A stretch of 64,000 bases of DNA, taken from positions 4,217,001 through 4,281,000 of the forward strand of contig NC_061770.1 in NCBI RefSeq assembly GCF_022458985.1, given 5' to 3'. The translations under genes were made by a program, and so were the position numbers. Of the stretch, positions 26,601 through 40,957 are shown piece by piece. This DNA is from Mugil cephalus. Taxonomy: Eukaryota; Chordata; Actinopteri; Mugiliformes; Mugilidae. Each line of letters opens with the position of its first letter. Position 1 is the first letter of the stretch. The notes beneath the pieces are model-generated. The model did not search any database. It was given only the letters and a program-made list of their open reading frames with translations, and was not told the origin of the DNA.

Positions 26601-29600
26601 TATAAATGTTATTTTGCAGTATTGGGAATACTTCATTAAATTACATTAGTTATAAAAGACATATTTAACATTTATAAATATGAATGAATCTCAGTGAACA
26701 TCTGAGACTGTGAGAGCTATCACTAACAGTTTCTGTCTGCCAGAAAGTGTCCACGATAGGACATCTCTGCTCTCCCACAACGTTGTAGTACCACAGCCAG
26801 GCCTCGGGGTTGATGGGTTCACCCACGGTCCCCAAAATCTTCAGAGATTCTCGTTTGTACCTGCAGACAAAGACAGAACAGCACAGGGGGATTCGTTCTG
26901 GACTAATAACACGATGGTGGGAGAAAGCACATTTATACACATTTGAAAATGAGTGTTTAACATGGTTTTGGTGAATGGACAAATTAAATATAAATATAAA
27001 CTAAAGCATTTCATCAATAAAAGTTCCCCATATAATATCATAAAACATGAATTATTAGGCATAAACTAAATAAACAACTAACTCATTACAACCCAGTTCA
27101 TTCCATTTACGATAATGTGCAGAATTAAATACGCAGACATCGACTCACTTGTGCACCGGCTCGTTGCCGTGCTTCATCAGCATTCTGATGGCGGTCGGAG
27201 CCGTGTAGAACTTGGTGACATGATATTTGTCCACAATCTCCCACATCCGGCTCACGTCTGGGTAAGTGGGCAGGCCCTCAAACTGAGACACAGAGGATTA
27301 AAGAGGGATGGAGAACTGGGGTCGTATCATTTAAAACAGATTAATTATCATTAGAATATTGAGATTTAAAAATAAAAAGGCTGAAATTCAAATCAGTTTA
27401 TAATTTGGCAGTAAAATATGAAAACTGTTTGTCACATTTGTCCTAAAATTTTCTGATATGGTCTATGACATGACATGAAAAACCGGTTCTTTTTACCTGA
27501 GTTTATTATTTATTTACTAATCAAAGGCTTGGTTCTGTTTGTGGTGCTAAAAACATTTCATGTTTAGTGGCAGAAACATTTGAACTATTGTAACTAGAAT
27601 TAACGCCGATCATTCAACTTGCAGTTCACACAAGCAGTGTATGAATTCTTGAGTTGTGGCCAAAGAAGGGTTTTGTTCTTTAAAAACACCAGAACTGTGC
27701 TTGTCATCTTGACATTGCTGGTTTTTGGATGTTCCATGCTAGGTACTATAAATATAGGTGACATAATGGATGGCCTGAAATTTCCATACTGGTTACAGGT
27801 CTCTGGGGGGGAGACTCCACCTGCAGGCAGCTACAATAGACTATTCATCAGGCTAGTTGGCGGAAGCTTGTAAAAACAGGAAGTTTAATCGCTCCCTCAG
27901 GCTCGAACTGCACTCACCAGGACGCTGGTGGCCCCGTTAGCCAGCGGGCCGTAGGTGATGTAGGAGTGTCCCGTGATCCAGCCGATGTCTGCCGTGCACC
28001 AATACACGTCATCAGGCTGGTGGTCAAACACCAGCTTGAAGGTGGTGGCGGTGTAGAGCATGTAGCCGCTGACTGTGTGAAGAACGCCCTGCACACGAGG
28101 CGAGAAGCATTATATGATGCATTATATATGTGGTGAAGGCTTTAAAAGAATTGAATGAAAGGACAAAAGCTTGAAGAAAACCCCTGAAAGTGTTAGTGGG
28201 ATGTCCCGTGTGAAAATGAAATGAAACACAAGAAATTAACATTCAACAGTCTTCAAAGTTCAAGTTATTTTTAAACCACTCTGAAAAAGATGATGAGAAT
28301 CGTGTAAATGCTCTATGTGGTGTCCATCTCAGCCTTGTACAGTTGTGTACAGAGGATTGGACATGTTATGAAGCCACAACTAAAATGAATACGGCAAAAT
28401 ATTAACTTCCAAAATTTTATTTGAATGACATTTCAGAGAGTGAAAACTGTTAGCTTAAGTCTTTATATCTTTCCTGCTCCACTATCAGCTTTCAGTTCTA
28501 TTCTTGTGTCTGCGTCAAAGAGGATGTTGAGTGTTCAGGTTTGCAGAGTTGGGATCTCATTAAGCTCAAGGTCTAAAATAATCAATTTGAGGCCTAAGAA
28601 AGTTCTGAGACGGGTGCCCAAACATTTGCACATGCTAATATTAAGTTCATCAATAAGATTTATGCACATTTGATGCAGATCTCTTCACTTAAATTATTTA
28701 ACATGTATTTGCACTGGCCAACTCTTCGCAAACAAATGGAAGAACTGCTGCTGATAAAAGCTGGTCTGGAAACCGCACCTTGAGGATTTGTGTCATAACA
28801 TTAACCCTAAACTTGCTTATGTGCAAAAACATACACAGCTCATCTGATGATTGAACCATAATAAAAGACTCTTCATTAGAAATTACATAACTGCTTTACA
28901 ATGTATTTTTTTCATTCTGTCACAAATATAAAAAGAAAATTATGACAAACAAAGCTGCTGTGAGGCACTGCTCATTATCACAAGAAGAAAATTTCCCAGT
29001 TCAACACCACATACATGAACAACTTCTGATGACACACTGCTACAAAGCTACACTGTTACTGATAGAAGAAGTTGTTAGTGACACATATTTTTATTTTACG
29101 TTATCAGAAGATCATTTCTTTTGACCGACCTAATAACAGCCTGAGCTCTCACCTTCTCTCTGAGTATCTCAGTTTGTCAACGTTTTTTCTATACCTTTGG
29201 TTTTCCAGTTGAGCCGCTGGTGTAGAGGATGAAGAGCGGATCTTCAGAGCCGCACCACTCTGGTTCGCACTCGTCCGAGGCTCCACTGATCAGAGTGTGC
29301 CAACACAAATCCACGTCCGGGTTCCACGGAACCTGGCGTGAAATTAAAACAGAACCGTACGTACAAAAACATGCAAAGAAATGATCACAAGGTCCAAAAG
29401 TTATCAAAAAAATCTTCGCCGGTCAGTCAGAATAACAAATGTATCTAAGATCTAAAACACAAAACAAAAGGAGTTAGTTTGACAAACATGGCAAATCTGA
29501 GTGAATTAAGCAATAAAGAGTTGTTAGCTGAGTTCCAAACATGAGTGCTTTGTTGTAACTGTCTAATGTAAAGCAAGACTTATGATGAATGTAGCATGAA

Positions 29601-32600
29601 GTCAAATGTATTTACAGTTTAAGGGAAACGGTAAAATTATCCTTGAACCAAAGATAAGGTTAAGATAAGCAGAATGATTGATGTTGAGAAAGAGAAAGAT
29701 GTGGTCATAAAATAAGTCATTACTCAGGAAAAAGGTATCCAATTACTTAAAGCGGTCCAGATTGCTCAACAATGATGAATGACTCTTTTAGATCCATTTC
29801 ATTTGCCTTTATGTGCCACAGATAATCAATCAGAGGCTCCTGTGAGACAGTAAATCCACCGTGGTCTTAAGAAATACATAACGCTGTTCTCCTGGTTAGA
29901 CAGGATGGTGGGGATTTGCGTTCAGTTCAGATACAGTTACAGTTCAGATTTTTTCAGTAACCTAAAATAATCATTTTAATTAACCACAATGAAAAATAAA
30001 CAGCTGACTGGTACGTTGCTTGTCTGAAGCTGAAGTGTATGTGCAGCAGGAGGGAAAAAGCTGAATGGCGTAGCATGAGCCAGATAAGATGTTGATAAGA
30101 AGACACACAGAGCTCTACCTCTGCTCCCTGAGATAAAGTCAATTTGAACGTAAGACAGAATTGTGGGGGTGGGGAGGGGGTTGTATCTGAAACTGGAATC
30201 AATCTGATTCTAGGTCAAACTGATCTGGAGTCACTATGTTTACATGGACATTATGTCTTCAGCCTCCCTCAATTAATAATACTAAAAAATATCTGGTCAA
30301 AGATGCCTGAAAGAAACGAGGCCCTCAGAACAGGTGACGTTGTTAAAAGCAAAGAGAACCACACAAACAGATCCCCAACTCTTCCTGACTAGGTAACGGA
30401 GAGAAGTGTTACAGCTGTTACATTAGTGAGAAAACACGACACCGACAGTGAAGACAAGTGATTTTAGTCCAAAATCTAAACATGCTCAACTCCATCAGGA
30501 GGAAAGATAAACAACTAAACATGACGAGTGGTACAAAGAGAAAACAGTGTTAATTTGAATTCCACATTCAGGGAGAATTTACATTTTATTCCAATGAATT
30601 TAAACAGCAAAGAAAAACCTTTCTTGAATTTATGGAGCTCTGCTAATTTTACACATCAGGCAATTTTAAAATGAGGTTCAACATATAACCTCTTCCACAC
30701 GTGTAAATGTAAATATTTGTTTCTGTTTCAGATTTTAAATACAGCAAAAAATGAAAGGTTTTCATTGTCAAAGTCGTAACTGAACTGTCAAAACTCACTG
30801 GAATAAAAAACTGCTGCCGTTGGGCAAAAAAATAAATCAGGAAAATCAAATGGATACATTGATTACAATCAGAGATATCAATTGGAAATGTTAAATGAAA
30901 GGAAACAGAAAAGATGCATCTAAAAATGAACTTTAAGATTTGGATATTTATTTTTATTTTTTTCTCCTCAGCAGAGATATGTAAATTCTGCTTTCAAGTG
31001 AAATTCCCCTTCAAAATAAAGCCAAAATGAAGATGTTATGGGGGTTTTAGTGGAGGGAGGTGGGGATGAAAATACCTGCGGGACATGACGGATTTTCTTT
31101 ACTCTCTCTGTCTGTTTCTCCTGCTGGACGGGAGGGAAGAAAGGCGCAAGACGAGGAGGACGAGGAGGAGGAGGAAGGAGACGTTAATGATGGAAAGTGG
31201 TTATTTTAAAAACCAAAGAACACAAAGTTAAAAAAAAACAGGGTCCCAAGAATGAAACCAATATATAAATGACAGTGACAGAAATTTCAGGAGAATGTTT
31301 AGGACTGATTATGTAAAAAAGAAGGAAAAACCTATGAGAAAGAACAGATTCCCCCTTAGACCATTGTTCTTATTACTGCTCTGGCCTCTTACAGATTAAT
31401 ACATAAATGGGAAAACTTTCAACCAATTTTCAGGACAATGCTTTAACGACAATGTGCGTTTTATAATAAAAAGACATGTATTTCTTTGTGTGGACTGGTA
31501 GATTTCATGTTTGTATTTTTATTATCGGAGCCATGTGATTCAGCTGAACACCAGTGTTTTATTGCTTTCAATGACCCGATTCATAAAAGGCTCCAAAACG
31601 TATTCCACAGCTGTGTCTGTGTTTGGACAATGTAACAGTGAGACAACACTGACACCTTCACATCCAACTGAAAACAAACCATTTCCATTTAAATGTTGTT
31701 ACACGGAAGGAAGGATGATCTAATGCAAATGAACTCAATGGGACACACCATGAGGGGACTGCATGACAACATGACAGCAAATCAAACTGCTTCCCTCTGC
31801 TCTCATCTGTGACAGTCATGTTTTCAGTTTGTATCACTTACCTGCAGATCGGGACATGATCGTTTGGCAGGAGGAGACTGAGAGCCCAGAATCTCCTCCG
31901 GTTCTTTGGACAAGTGCTTCAGCATGATGCACTTCTCCACAGGGAATCCTCTGCACACACACGGAGATATAGACTCAGTGCTATCGGATTCATTTCAGTG
32001 TAACAGAAATGTGGTGAATCAGTGGAGTAATACGAAACTGTCTGCACTGTGGTTTTCAGTGAGACCCTCCATCACCTCTACACAGCTGGGCAATCACCCC
32101 GAGGTACAGGAGCGAATGTCGGACCAACAAATTGAGAAATGTACATGTTTGTAACCGACTCCTCTAATCCACCATCAGAGTGCTTTAGCTGATTGGAACA
32201 ATCTAAATATTTCTGAACTCTCTGAGTTTGTGGCATCACTTTTCTTTCTCTGCAGCTGTTGCATTCATTTCAGAAACTTAAAACACTGTGATAACAGTAG
32301 AATTCTCCAGCGTTTGAAAAGTGTGTGAGTTTCTCAAACTATTCAACCTTTTAATAAGCAGTCGCACACTTGTTCTAAAATGTTTTAAAGTAGACACCAG
32401 GTATTTCCTATCAAATAATAAATTACACTATGATAAGTTACCATTTACAAAGTTTACTTAATAAAATAAATAATTGATGCTAAAGTTATGGTAGAGGTTG
32501 TTGTAAGACACGTTGCTACAAATATATTACTTCAATAAAATCTAAATGTGTGTGTTTGTCTAACTTACTGGACACTGCCTTACTGCTGCTTGTAAACCAG

Positions 32601-35600
32601 AGTGTGTGTGTGTGTGTGTGTGCTGTTGAACAGCTATCTTTCTGAGGACCAGTTCTTAGTTCTATACTATCAGAGTGAGGACATTAGTGCAAAGGGAGGA
32701 CATTTTGGACAGTCCCCACTTCATTACAAGGCTGTCTGAGGGACTCGGTTTTAGGGTGAAGGTTACATTAGGTTATGGTTACGGTTCGGGTTAGGATAGG
32801 GCTTAGGGACTTAGTTAAAATGGTTAGGGCAAGGGGCTAGAGAGTGCATCATGTCAATGAATGTCCTCACAAAGATAGCTATGCAAAAATGTGTGCATGT
32901 GTTTAGGTGTTTGAGTGCCCAGACAGCTTACTTGTCTCTGCATTTCTGCAGTGCTTCATCAGCTAAGAGCTTCAGGTTGATCAGCTTATCTCCTCGATAG
33001 AAGCCATCTGAACCAATGAGAGATGAAAACAGATACACACAAACAAAGACATAAGATTCACACAGCAGTTGCACCAGTTTGGGGAAAAGAACACATGCTT
33101 GTTTGTTCAGGCCAACATCACGCAGACTGTAAATTTGTACAAGTGTAGTAGCTAGAAGGCTAACGTTAGCATATTCCAAGAACGTTCATTCACTATTAGT
33201 GTGTCAGTTGTGTCAATGGTTGTTTTAATCTTCAACTGCAGGACAGAGAGAACAGTGTGATGACTGTGGATTTTACTTCCATCTCTTCCCTCCCATTTAT
33301 CATTTGTGGAAATGAAATCCGCCGATTCTCTAACCACCTGTCTCTGTTTTAGTGTCACATTCTCTCTCTACAGTTTGAATAGTGTTTCAAATGTGAGGCC
33401 TTCACACAGACAGATCGATGGTAGTATCTGGCCCCTAATTCATTTCTATTTCAACATGCCCTGATGCAGCTTGGAGGAAAACATTAATGCAGAAGTGAAA
33501 GATAATCAGTTTTTTATTGATAAACTCAGCATTTTATAATGAAACAGGGGACGGTTACACTTAAGACTATTTTGCTTGAATCTGTTGGAGTAAAAATATA
33601 ACACAAAAGTTATTATTTAGTATTTGTATTTGTGCAGGTCGTGCCACTTGAGGGCAGTGAAAAGGGAGAAGTAACTTTTGAATTGACCTGGCAATACTTT
33701 TATTTGTCTCGTCACACACAGAACATTCACAGAGTGATATAATCATTCCTTTAGAGGCATTTTATGAGTGCAAGTCCAATTTTCACTCTGATGTAACTCC
33801 CGAGGCTCTTTAGCACCTAAATGCTTCAATGTGTTTGTCAAATAGTCTCTAACCGTGGTCCTCTCCCCACACTGTCATTTCATACATTATTACTGTAAAA
33901 TATTGATTATAGTCTGTTTAAAGAAAACAATATTGACATTTGACACAACTTCCACCTACATCTCACTATAAATTTCTACAAAGCAGCCATTGTTCATTCA
34001 TTTTAGAGCAAAGCGTCAACCCCTGCAACTTCCAAGTATTTAACAAAAAGCTCTATCTATGAAAGTAAAACCCTGCAGAGGTTTTAGCTGTTTTACATCT
34101 TTCTGAGTACTTTCTTTACAAGGGATTAAAACACTAATTACACAGTGAGTCAACATAAAAAGGCCACTGGGCTAAACACTCTATGATCCGCTTAGAAGAC
34201 CTCTATGAAGCAGAAAAATGTGTGAAACACAGGTCATTAACCCCCTGGATTAACACGTTTATATCCCCAGACTCTAATCCAGCTAATAAGACTTTGATTA
34301 CTGGCCCCGACTCAGCGCCTCATCTCAGCCAGCAGCAGCTTCATCTCCTTCTTTCAACCATTAGAGGCCAGAGTCGGGCTTGAGCGCCCTGCAACAACTA
34401 AGATCAACTCTGCTGACGTTTCTTTGAGCATGGCACAAACACATTGCTCATAGTGCACACTGCTGATGTGTGAGATTTGATGATTCACAGATAGAACTGA
34501 GTTCCATTGTGATTAATGTTTTAAGATACATAAATACACATAACTTATCATATGCATAGATTAGTATTAATATGTAAAGACTGGTCCGTTGGAGATGCAT
34601 TCAGAAGCCTGGCAGATGTTTATGATGACTACACATGCTCTCAGAGTGGACTTCAATCAATATCATGCGCTTTTATATCTCAAAACCACAAACCTGTAGA
34701 GCTTTAAGACTACTTCTATTCTTAACTTTAAGTTCCAAGTAATAATAAATTCCCTTTGAACTCTTTCGTGTATTTAGAATGATTCCATTCTTCTGTAAAC
34801 GTGTTTGAATGAGTTTTCTTGGACTGAGGCTGACCTGCAGTGATGAGCAGAGTACACTGGGAGTCCAGGATCCTCTCACACAGAGACTCCGCAGAGAACC
34901 CTGCAAACTGGAAGCAGCAGCAGCAAACAGCGTTAACACTGATCACTTTCCTTCAGACTGACCGTAATGCACCACATTTCTATCTCACCACTATGGAGTG
35001 AACAGCCCCGATGCGGATGCAGGCCAGCATGGCAACGACCAGTTCAACCACCATGGGCATGTAGATGGACACACGGTCGCCCTTCTTCACTCCTGCAGAC
35101 GAGATATTTTTGATTTTATCCAGACATTCAACTTTAGCATCTTATTGGTGTTCAGTATTTCCTCTTAAATGTGCTCTATAACAGAAACACCGATAAATTA
35201 ACTCATTTATCATCTACTTTGTATGTACATTTCCAGGTTCATGTGTAAATGAGGGATTTTGTAACGCACCCTGAGATTTGAGGACGTTGGCGAACTGGCA
35301 GACTTTCTGCAGCAGCTCTCTGTAGGTCACCGTCAGCTCATCACCGGGATCATTTCCTTCCCTGAAACAAACGTCAAACACACAGAAAAATGCATGAGCG
35401 ACACCTTGTTTTCTACCAACATGTTTTCTGGGTGTCTTCAGAGGTAAAAGCAAACTAAACTACTGCACATGACCGGAAACCTCATGGATTATTATTTAAG
35501 TGTAATATCAGTCGAGAATTGAATATGTGCTTTAACGTACAGTAAAACAGTCGTTAGAATCCAACTCTTGCTTCAGACACCTTTTGATTGCTAGAACTTC

Positions 35601-38600
35601 AGTTCAATTGTGAAACTCCATCTCAACTTTCCCCTTTTTCACAACAAAGAATCACCCTGGGCGTTTCAGGAACTGTGCACTTGCAAAAGCGTCATTTAAG
35701 GTCACGTATCACCACACGCAGAGAGAGAAATAGAACAAGTTAAGACCTACGAAGTATTAACTCGGGAACGGAGGACAGAGGAGAATGAGCTGTGACTGCT
35801 CTGCCTCTTCAGATTATCAAATACAGCCGCGTTAATTTGTGAGCGTCGCCCAGCTCGTCTCTTGGCATCAACGTCTAATAACCCAAAAGCGTGAGTTGTA
35901 AACAGGGAGGAGAAAGATAGACTGATAAGGACGCTGGAGTCTGCCACTGTGTCCTAATTCTAAAGTCTAGAGTTGGCACCAACAATATATAGTAGTTATT
36001 AGATAAAAAAAGCCCATCGCATTTGGCCAAAGACATCATCCCCAAATCAATGAGGACATTTAAACACACAAGCAGAGTGTGTCTCCAGTGGGTTGGTCTT
36101 TGCTGTCCATCCAAACCGTGTATTATGATGCAACACGAGAAACTGAAGAGACTAAATGATGAACGAGCTGAAACCTGGAAGAATTTGACTTAAAAATGCT
36201 TAAAGGAAAACAAAAGGAGAAAAGCTCGTGTAAATTAGGGCTTCATCTGGAATGATGTAACAGAGAGATTTAAGTAGCAGGAATAATCAAGCTCAATAAT
36301 CTAGTTCACTCGTTTTCCGTTCACTGACTTATTAGTTAAGAGCAGCTTGAGCAGATAACAAGTTTAGGGAAATTGTGACATTTATTCTCTGACATTTTAT
36401 AGATCAAACAAATAAATAAATGAATAAAGACAAATTTTTTTAATAATCACAATATTTGATCACTAATTTAACTAATAATTAATCAACTTGCTGCTGATTA
36501 GTTGCAGACCTATAGTCAAGTACATTTAGTACATAGTTCATTTGAAAACATTATGCAATATGTGCTAACACTCATCACTTAAACAGCAGACCTGAGCTGT
36601 CATTGCTAACAAACTTAGCACTGACAGAATTTCCAAAGTATTCGACTTTTTTTGCAGGTGTGTGGAGCTTTACATTTCCCGTGTGGTAACATGACACAGG
36701 CAGGCGTTTTTCTGATTGAGTTTAACCTTCAGTGCTCAAACAGTGCATCTGATTAAACACAAAGAAAGTCTTCATGAGGGGAGGACGATCTGCACGTCAG
36801 TGTAACGAATAAAGTGGGAGAGCAGTGCGTAGCGAAGAACCGGGACACAACACAGGAACAAGTGCACCTGAGGGAAGGAGGACGCTTTCAGACAGGAGAC
36901 CGATGACCCACGTCACATAAGAGACGTGAAGCCGATGACACAGCAAGTATGAGTGCGTGAAGACAGAGCTGTGACGGCGACAAACGTGGAGCAATTGAGA
37001 AAAAAACCAAAAGGAAGAGGGAGGGGAGGACAGAAAAGAAAAACGTTCATTGCACCATGAGGGGAAAACTGCAAGTAAAACTACTGCATGCAAAACTGAG
37101 TTACGTACGCAGTCACCAGAGACCAGCTCAGAGTGATAACAATGCTCTGTAAAGACAGGCCGACACACGTCCTCAATGCTCCCTGACTTTGACCTGAACG
37201 GAGGATGATTATGTTGCATTCGTTTTCAGAGCAAACAGTCAAACTGAAGGCACATTACAATAGTTACAGAAATACACAGAAATATTGGAAGACGACGTGA
37301 GGAGAATATCAGGAAACTGGATTTTGTCAGTTAACGAGAAGAGAAATGAGTCACAGTCACATGTGTAAGGAACAAATCAAATGTGTGGGTTTCAGCACTC
37401 TGTTTATTGTCTAACCTGTTGGGCAGAAAGAGAACAGCAACACAAGGAAGGACTTTAGATTCAAAGATTCAAGATTGCAAAATATCTGTTTCAGCAGCAG
37501 TGAGCATGGATTGCATTACAGCTGGAGCAGCAGCCAACGGTGCCGCCTCAGTGTGCGTCTATTCAAGCAGAGTTTCTCAACAGAGCGCGCTGTGTCTGTA
37601 AATGCGTGTTTTCCAGTATTGTGTGTGAGCTGCTGGCAGGAGGAGAGCCTGCATAGCTGTAAAGTCCCTGTGACCCATTTGGCACTGGCAGCAAATGGGA
37701 GTTGCATTCATGAAATAACTAACTCTATACAAGAGGCCTGACCTTGATGATCACCTCCAACACGATATCCGAGCTGTGCTGTCCCGCCAAGGCACAGATA
37801 GCAGGTTAATCTTTCCAGTTTATAGCTCCGAACTGGCTGCTGAAGTGACAGACAGTAAATAATTAAGGCAATTACTTTGATGTTTTATCAGTTTGGTTCA
37901 GGCTTCCACCAAGTCCAACCTATTGTAGTCTCCTGTTTTAAGTATGATAAATCCATGTGCCTGTAACGTCAAAGCTTCTTCTTGTTCTGTTTTAAGGCAG
38001 TTGGCTGGTGGCAAAGCTTCCAAAAATCAAAGGAGAGGAACCAAAATTATAAGTGCTATTTCTCGGCATCAGTATCAGCCGATACTAAACCTCAGATATC
38101 GGTATCAGAAGTGAATAAAGTGGATCGGTGCATCCCTTAAGAAAACTTGACCGGAGCTACAGAGACTCACCGACAGCCCGACACCATCCAGTGACTGACT
38201 GACGGTCCTCAGGTAAACAGACATCCAGATCTGTACACAGAATGGTAGCTGAGGCCAACGTTGTTTCCAACCACCAGATTTTCTGGTAGTGTTGTCATAC
38301 AGGAGATGAGAACATAGAAAGATCTAAATGAACACATTGTAGAACTACCAGCTTTAGATGTTGGCTCATTGTTTGTTTATTTAGTTTTTAAATCCAGCAC
38401 TGCAGACCACAGTTTAACGTTGTGTTGGAATAAACCAGTGACCTTCTGTGCTATGAGACCGAAGATGAGGTCACACCCATACAGTCTGCAAATTAATCAG
38501 CTCTGATAACAAACAAACACGCTCATTTGTCGCGATGGCAATTCTGAAGCAACTACCGTATTTGTCAGTAAATTCAGTACAGCCGCCAACGACTGACTTC

Positions 38601-40913
38601 ACAACTGACCAAATACGTTTCATAAGTGATAGAGAGCAGTTACATAAATACCTGTCCTTTAAAGGAGATATTTATGAGCCTTTCAGAAGTTTTACTCTTT
38701 TGATGAATTCATGCATTTATTGTGCATCTTTGGCGCATGTCTACTGTCTGTCTTCTTACGTGTACTTTTCTTTGTCATATATGAAATGATTTTAAACTGT
38801 CAAACTTTTATGAACAGTTCTATCAAACTAGTTTTGTGTTTCGTCCTTGTTGCAGACTGTTAGTCATGCTGCTAAAACAAGCTGGAAGCAAACTTTCCAA
38901 CAAAGGTCAGCTGACATGTTTCTCTGCCCTGCTATCCTAAGTGGAAACATTAACACCAATAATGGCTCAACCACACACACACACGCACACACAGCCAAGT
39001 ATAAAGACACAACAATATATCTTTTTTCAAAACTGAGTTTAAATGTCAGTCTAACTGACACTCATGGATGCGTGACGAGATCGGATGAAAACAAACTTCA
39101 CAGCACGGAGCGAGAGGGAGTTCCTTCAAAATAAAAGACTGGAGCAGATGTCACTTTTCCTCCGCTAAACGTATGAGCAGAGGGCAGAGCTGCCAGTATG
39201 TATTTACTCAGTCTCAGAGGAACAAGTTCCAACCCTGCCAACAGTACTGATGATGACAGCAATTTTACACAAAATAAATAAAGAAATTGTAACCCGTGAT
39301 TTTCCCACAATGGGGTAAATTTGTTCCTGTTTGACCCATCCATGTGTGCACTGGGTGCAGTGGGCTGCTGTGCCTGGGGAGCGATTTGGAGGTTAGGTGC
39401 TTGCTCAGGGCACCGCGGTCATGGACAGGGGACGAACCTGGGACCCTTCAGCCCCTAAGCTGCACCTCTAACCACTAAAGGGAAACACATCTGAAACAGC
39501 TGGCTGTGTGACTGGCATGTCAGCAGAGGACTTTTTACATCATTAGAAAGCTTTTTGGAGTACCATCAAATCGGAAACATAACAACAGTTGCCGGTCATT
39601 CCAGATAATCCAGCCCCCACGTAACGGCTGACTAGACAAAGACAATTTGTTTAACCTGCAATGCCTGTTTTAGAGTAGAGCTGAAAGGATTAATGAATCA
39701 GGAAAATGTTTAGCGACTAGTTAAACATTAACAATAACTAAATAACTAAATTCATTGGCTTATGGCTCTGTCTGGTGCAATCACCCCTTGTGGACAATTA
39801 ACTGTATATGTTTAGGCTTAAGAAGGCTGGCTAATGAACACACGCTCAAGGAAGCAGGGCTGTACATAAACCTGCAACTGAACTTTTCAAAGATTTTCCT
39901 GCAGGTAAAATTCACTTAAGCCACATCTACAATCAGAGCGACGGAGGGACATTCTGCTGTCGTTGTTACATTCAATCACGTTTCCATTTTGCCATGAATA
40001 ACTCGTTTTAAAATTTCTGCGTCGTCTAACTGCATTCCTCTCTTCTATCGACTGCCTCCAGTCACTGATGTGTCCTCATATGAATGGCTTAGGAAGAAGA
40101 AAAGAAGACGATGAAGAGAAGTGATGCGGACTGAGAGGAGGGCACTTCAGGACAAAAGTGGAGTTTTAAAGGGATAGGGATGGGGTAGGGATAAAGAAAA
40201 GACGGCCAGGAAAATATGGAGCAGTAGCAATAACTGACTGGTGCATTCATTACACAATATCATGAATAACATTACAAATATATCTGTTGGAGCTACAGTC
40301 GACATCTACACTTGAATATTTTACATAAAAAAAAACTATGATTAAGATATCTCTTTGACAAGAAGATGTGTCAAACTAATACGTGCCAGCCACCTGGGTG
40401 TTATATTGAACTGATTGTGACAGTCATCAGGGTATGATGGCTGACAGCCAGCAACCTGTGAAAGCACCCACCTGTTTATCTGCATGCAACCAAAGCCTGC
40501 TTGATCTGACTTTCTGGTCCACTGCCTACAGATTCTGCACTTTCACATGCACGTATCTGCTCACAGAAATTAGTCTTATGAGGAAATAATAGTTTGTTCT
40601 ATATCATTTAGTTGCTGTGACCTCTAGTGAGAAGATATCATTTCAACTGCTTCTCTGTTCATTTTAGCACACTCCACTTTCTGTTGTTGCTAAACTGAAG
40701 AATCACTGGCTTGTTGCAAATTAATTACAGTATGAGGGAAAAATTAAAAAACAAGGTGAGAAATGGAGACAGAGGGAAAAGAAGGAATGAGGGAAAGCAT
40801 ATGAGGAAGACGGAAAGACAAAGGAGAGAGGACGACTGCAGCTCCATTCATAGGAGCTGCTGGTATTCAGTCCTGTTATTGTTCACAGAGGCAACCCCCC
40901 TCACAAAGAGCCA

Positions 40914-40957
<44 letters not shown>

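Noticed and set aside
32755-32840. Interstitial telomere-like ggttagg tract
   Set aside because: Units are irregular and the tract lies inside an inverted-repeat element seen widely in fish introns, so it is not a telomere fusion scar.
36797-37219. 140-codon minus-strand open frame in ACSS2 intron 2
   Set aside because: No recognisable domain, biased composition (Cys, His, Leu, Ser), and it sits within an intron.
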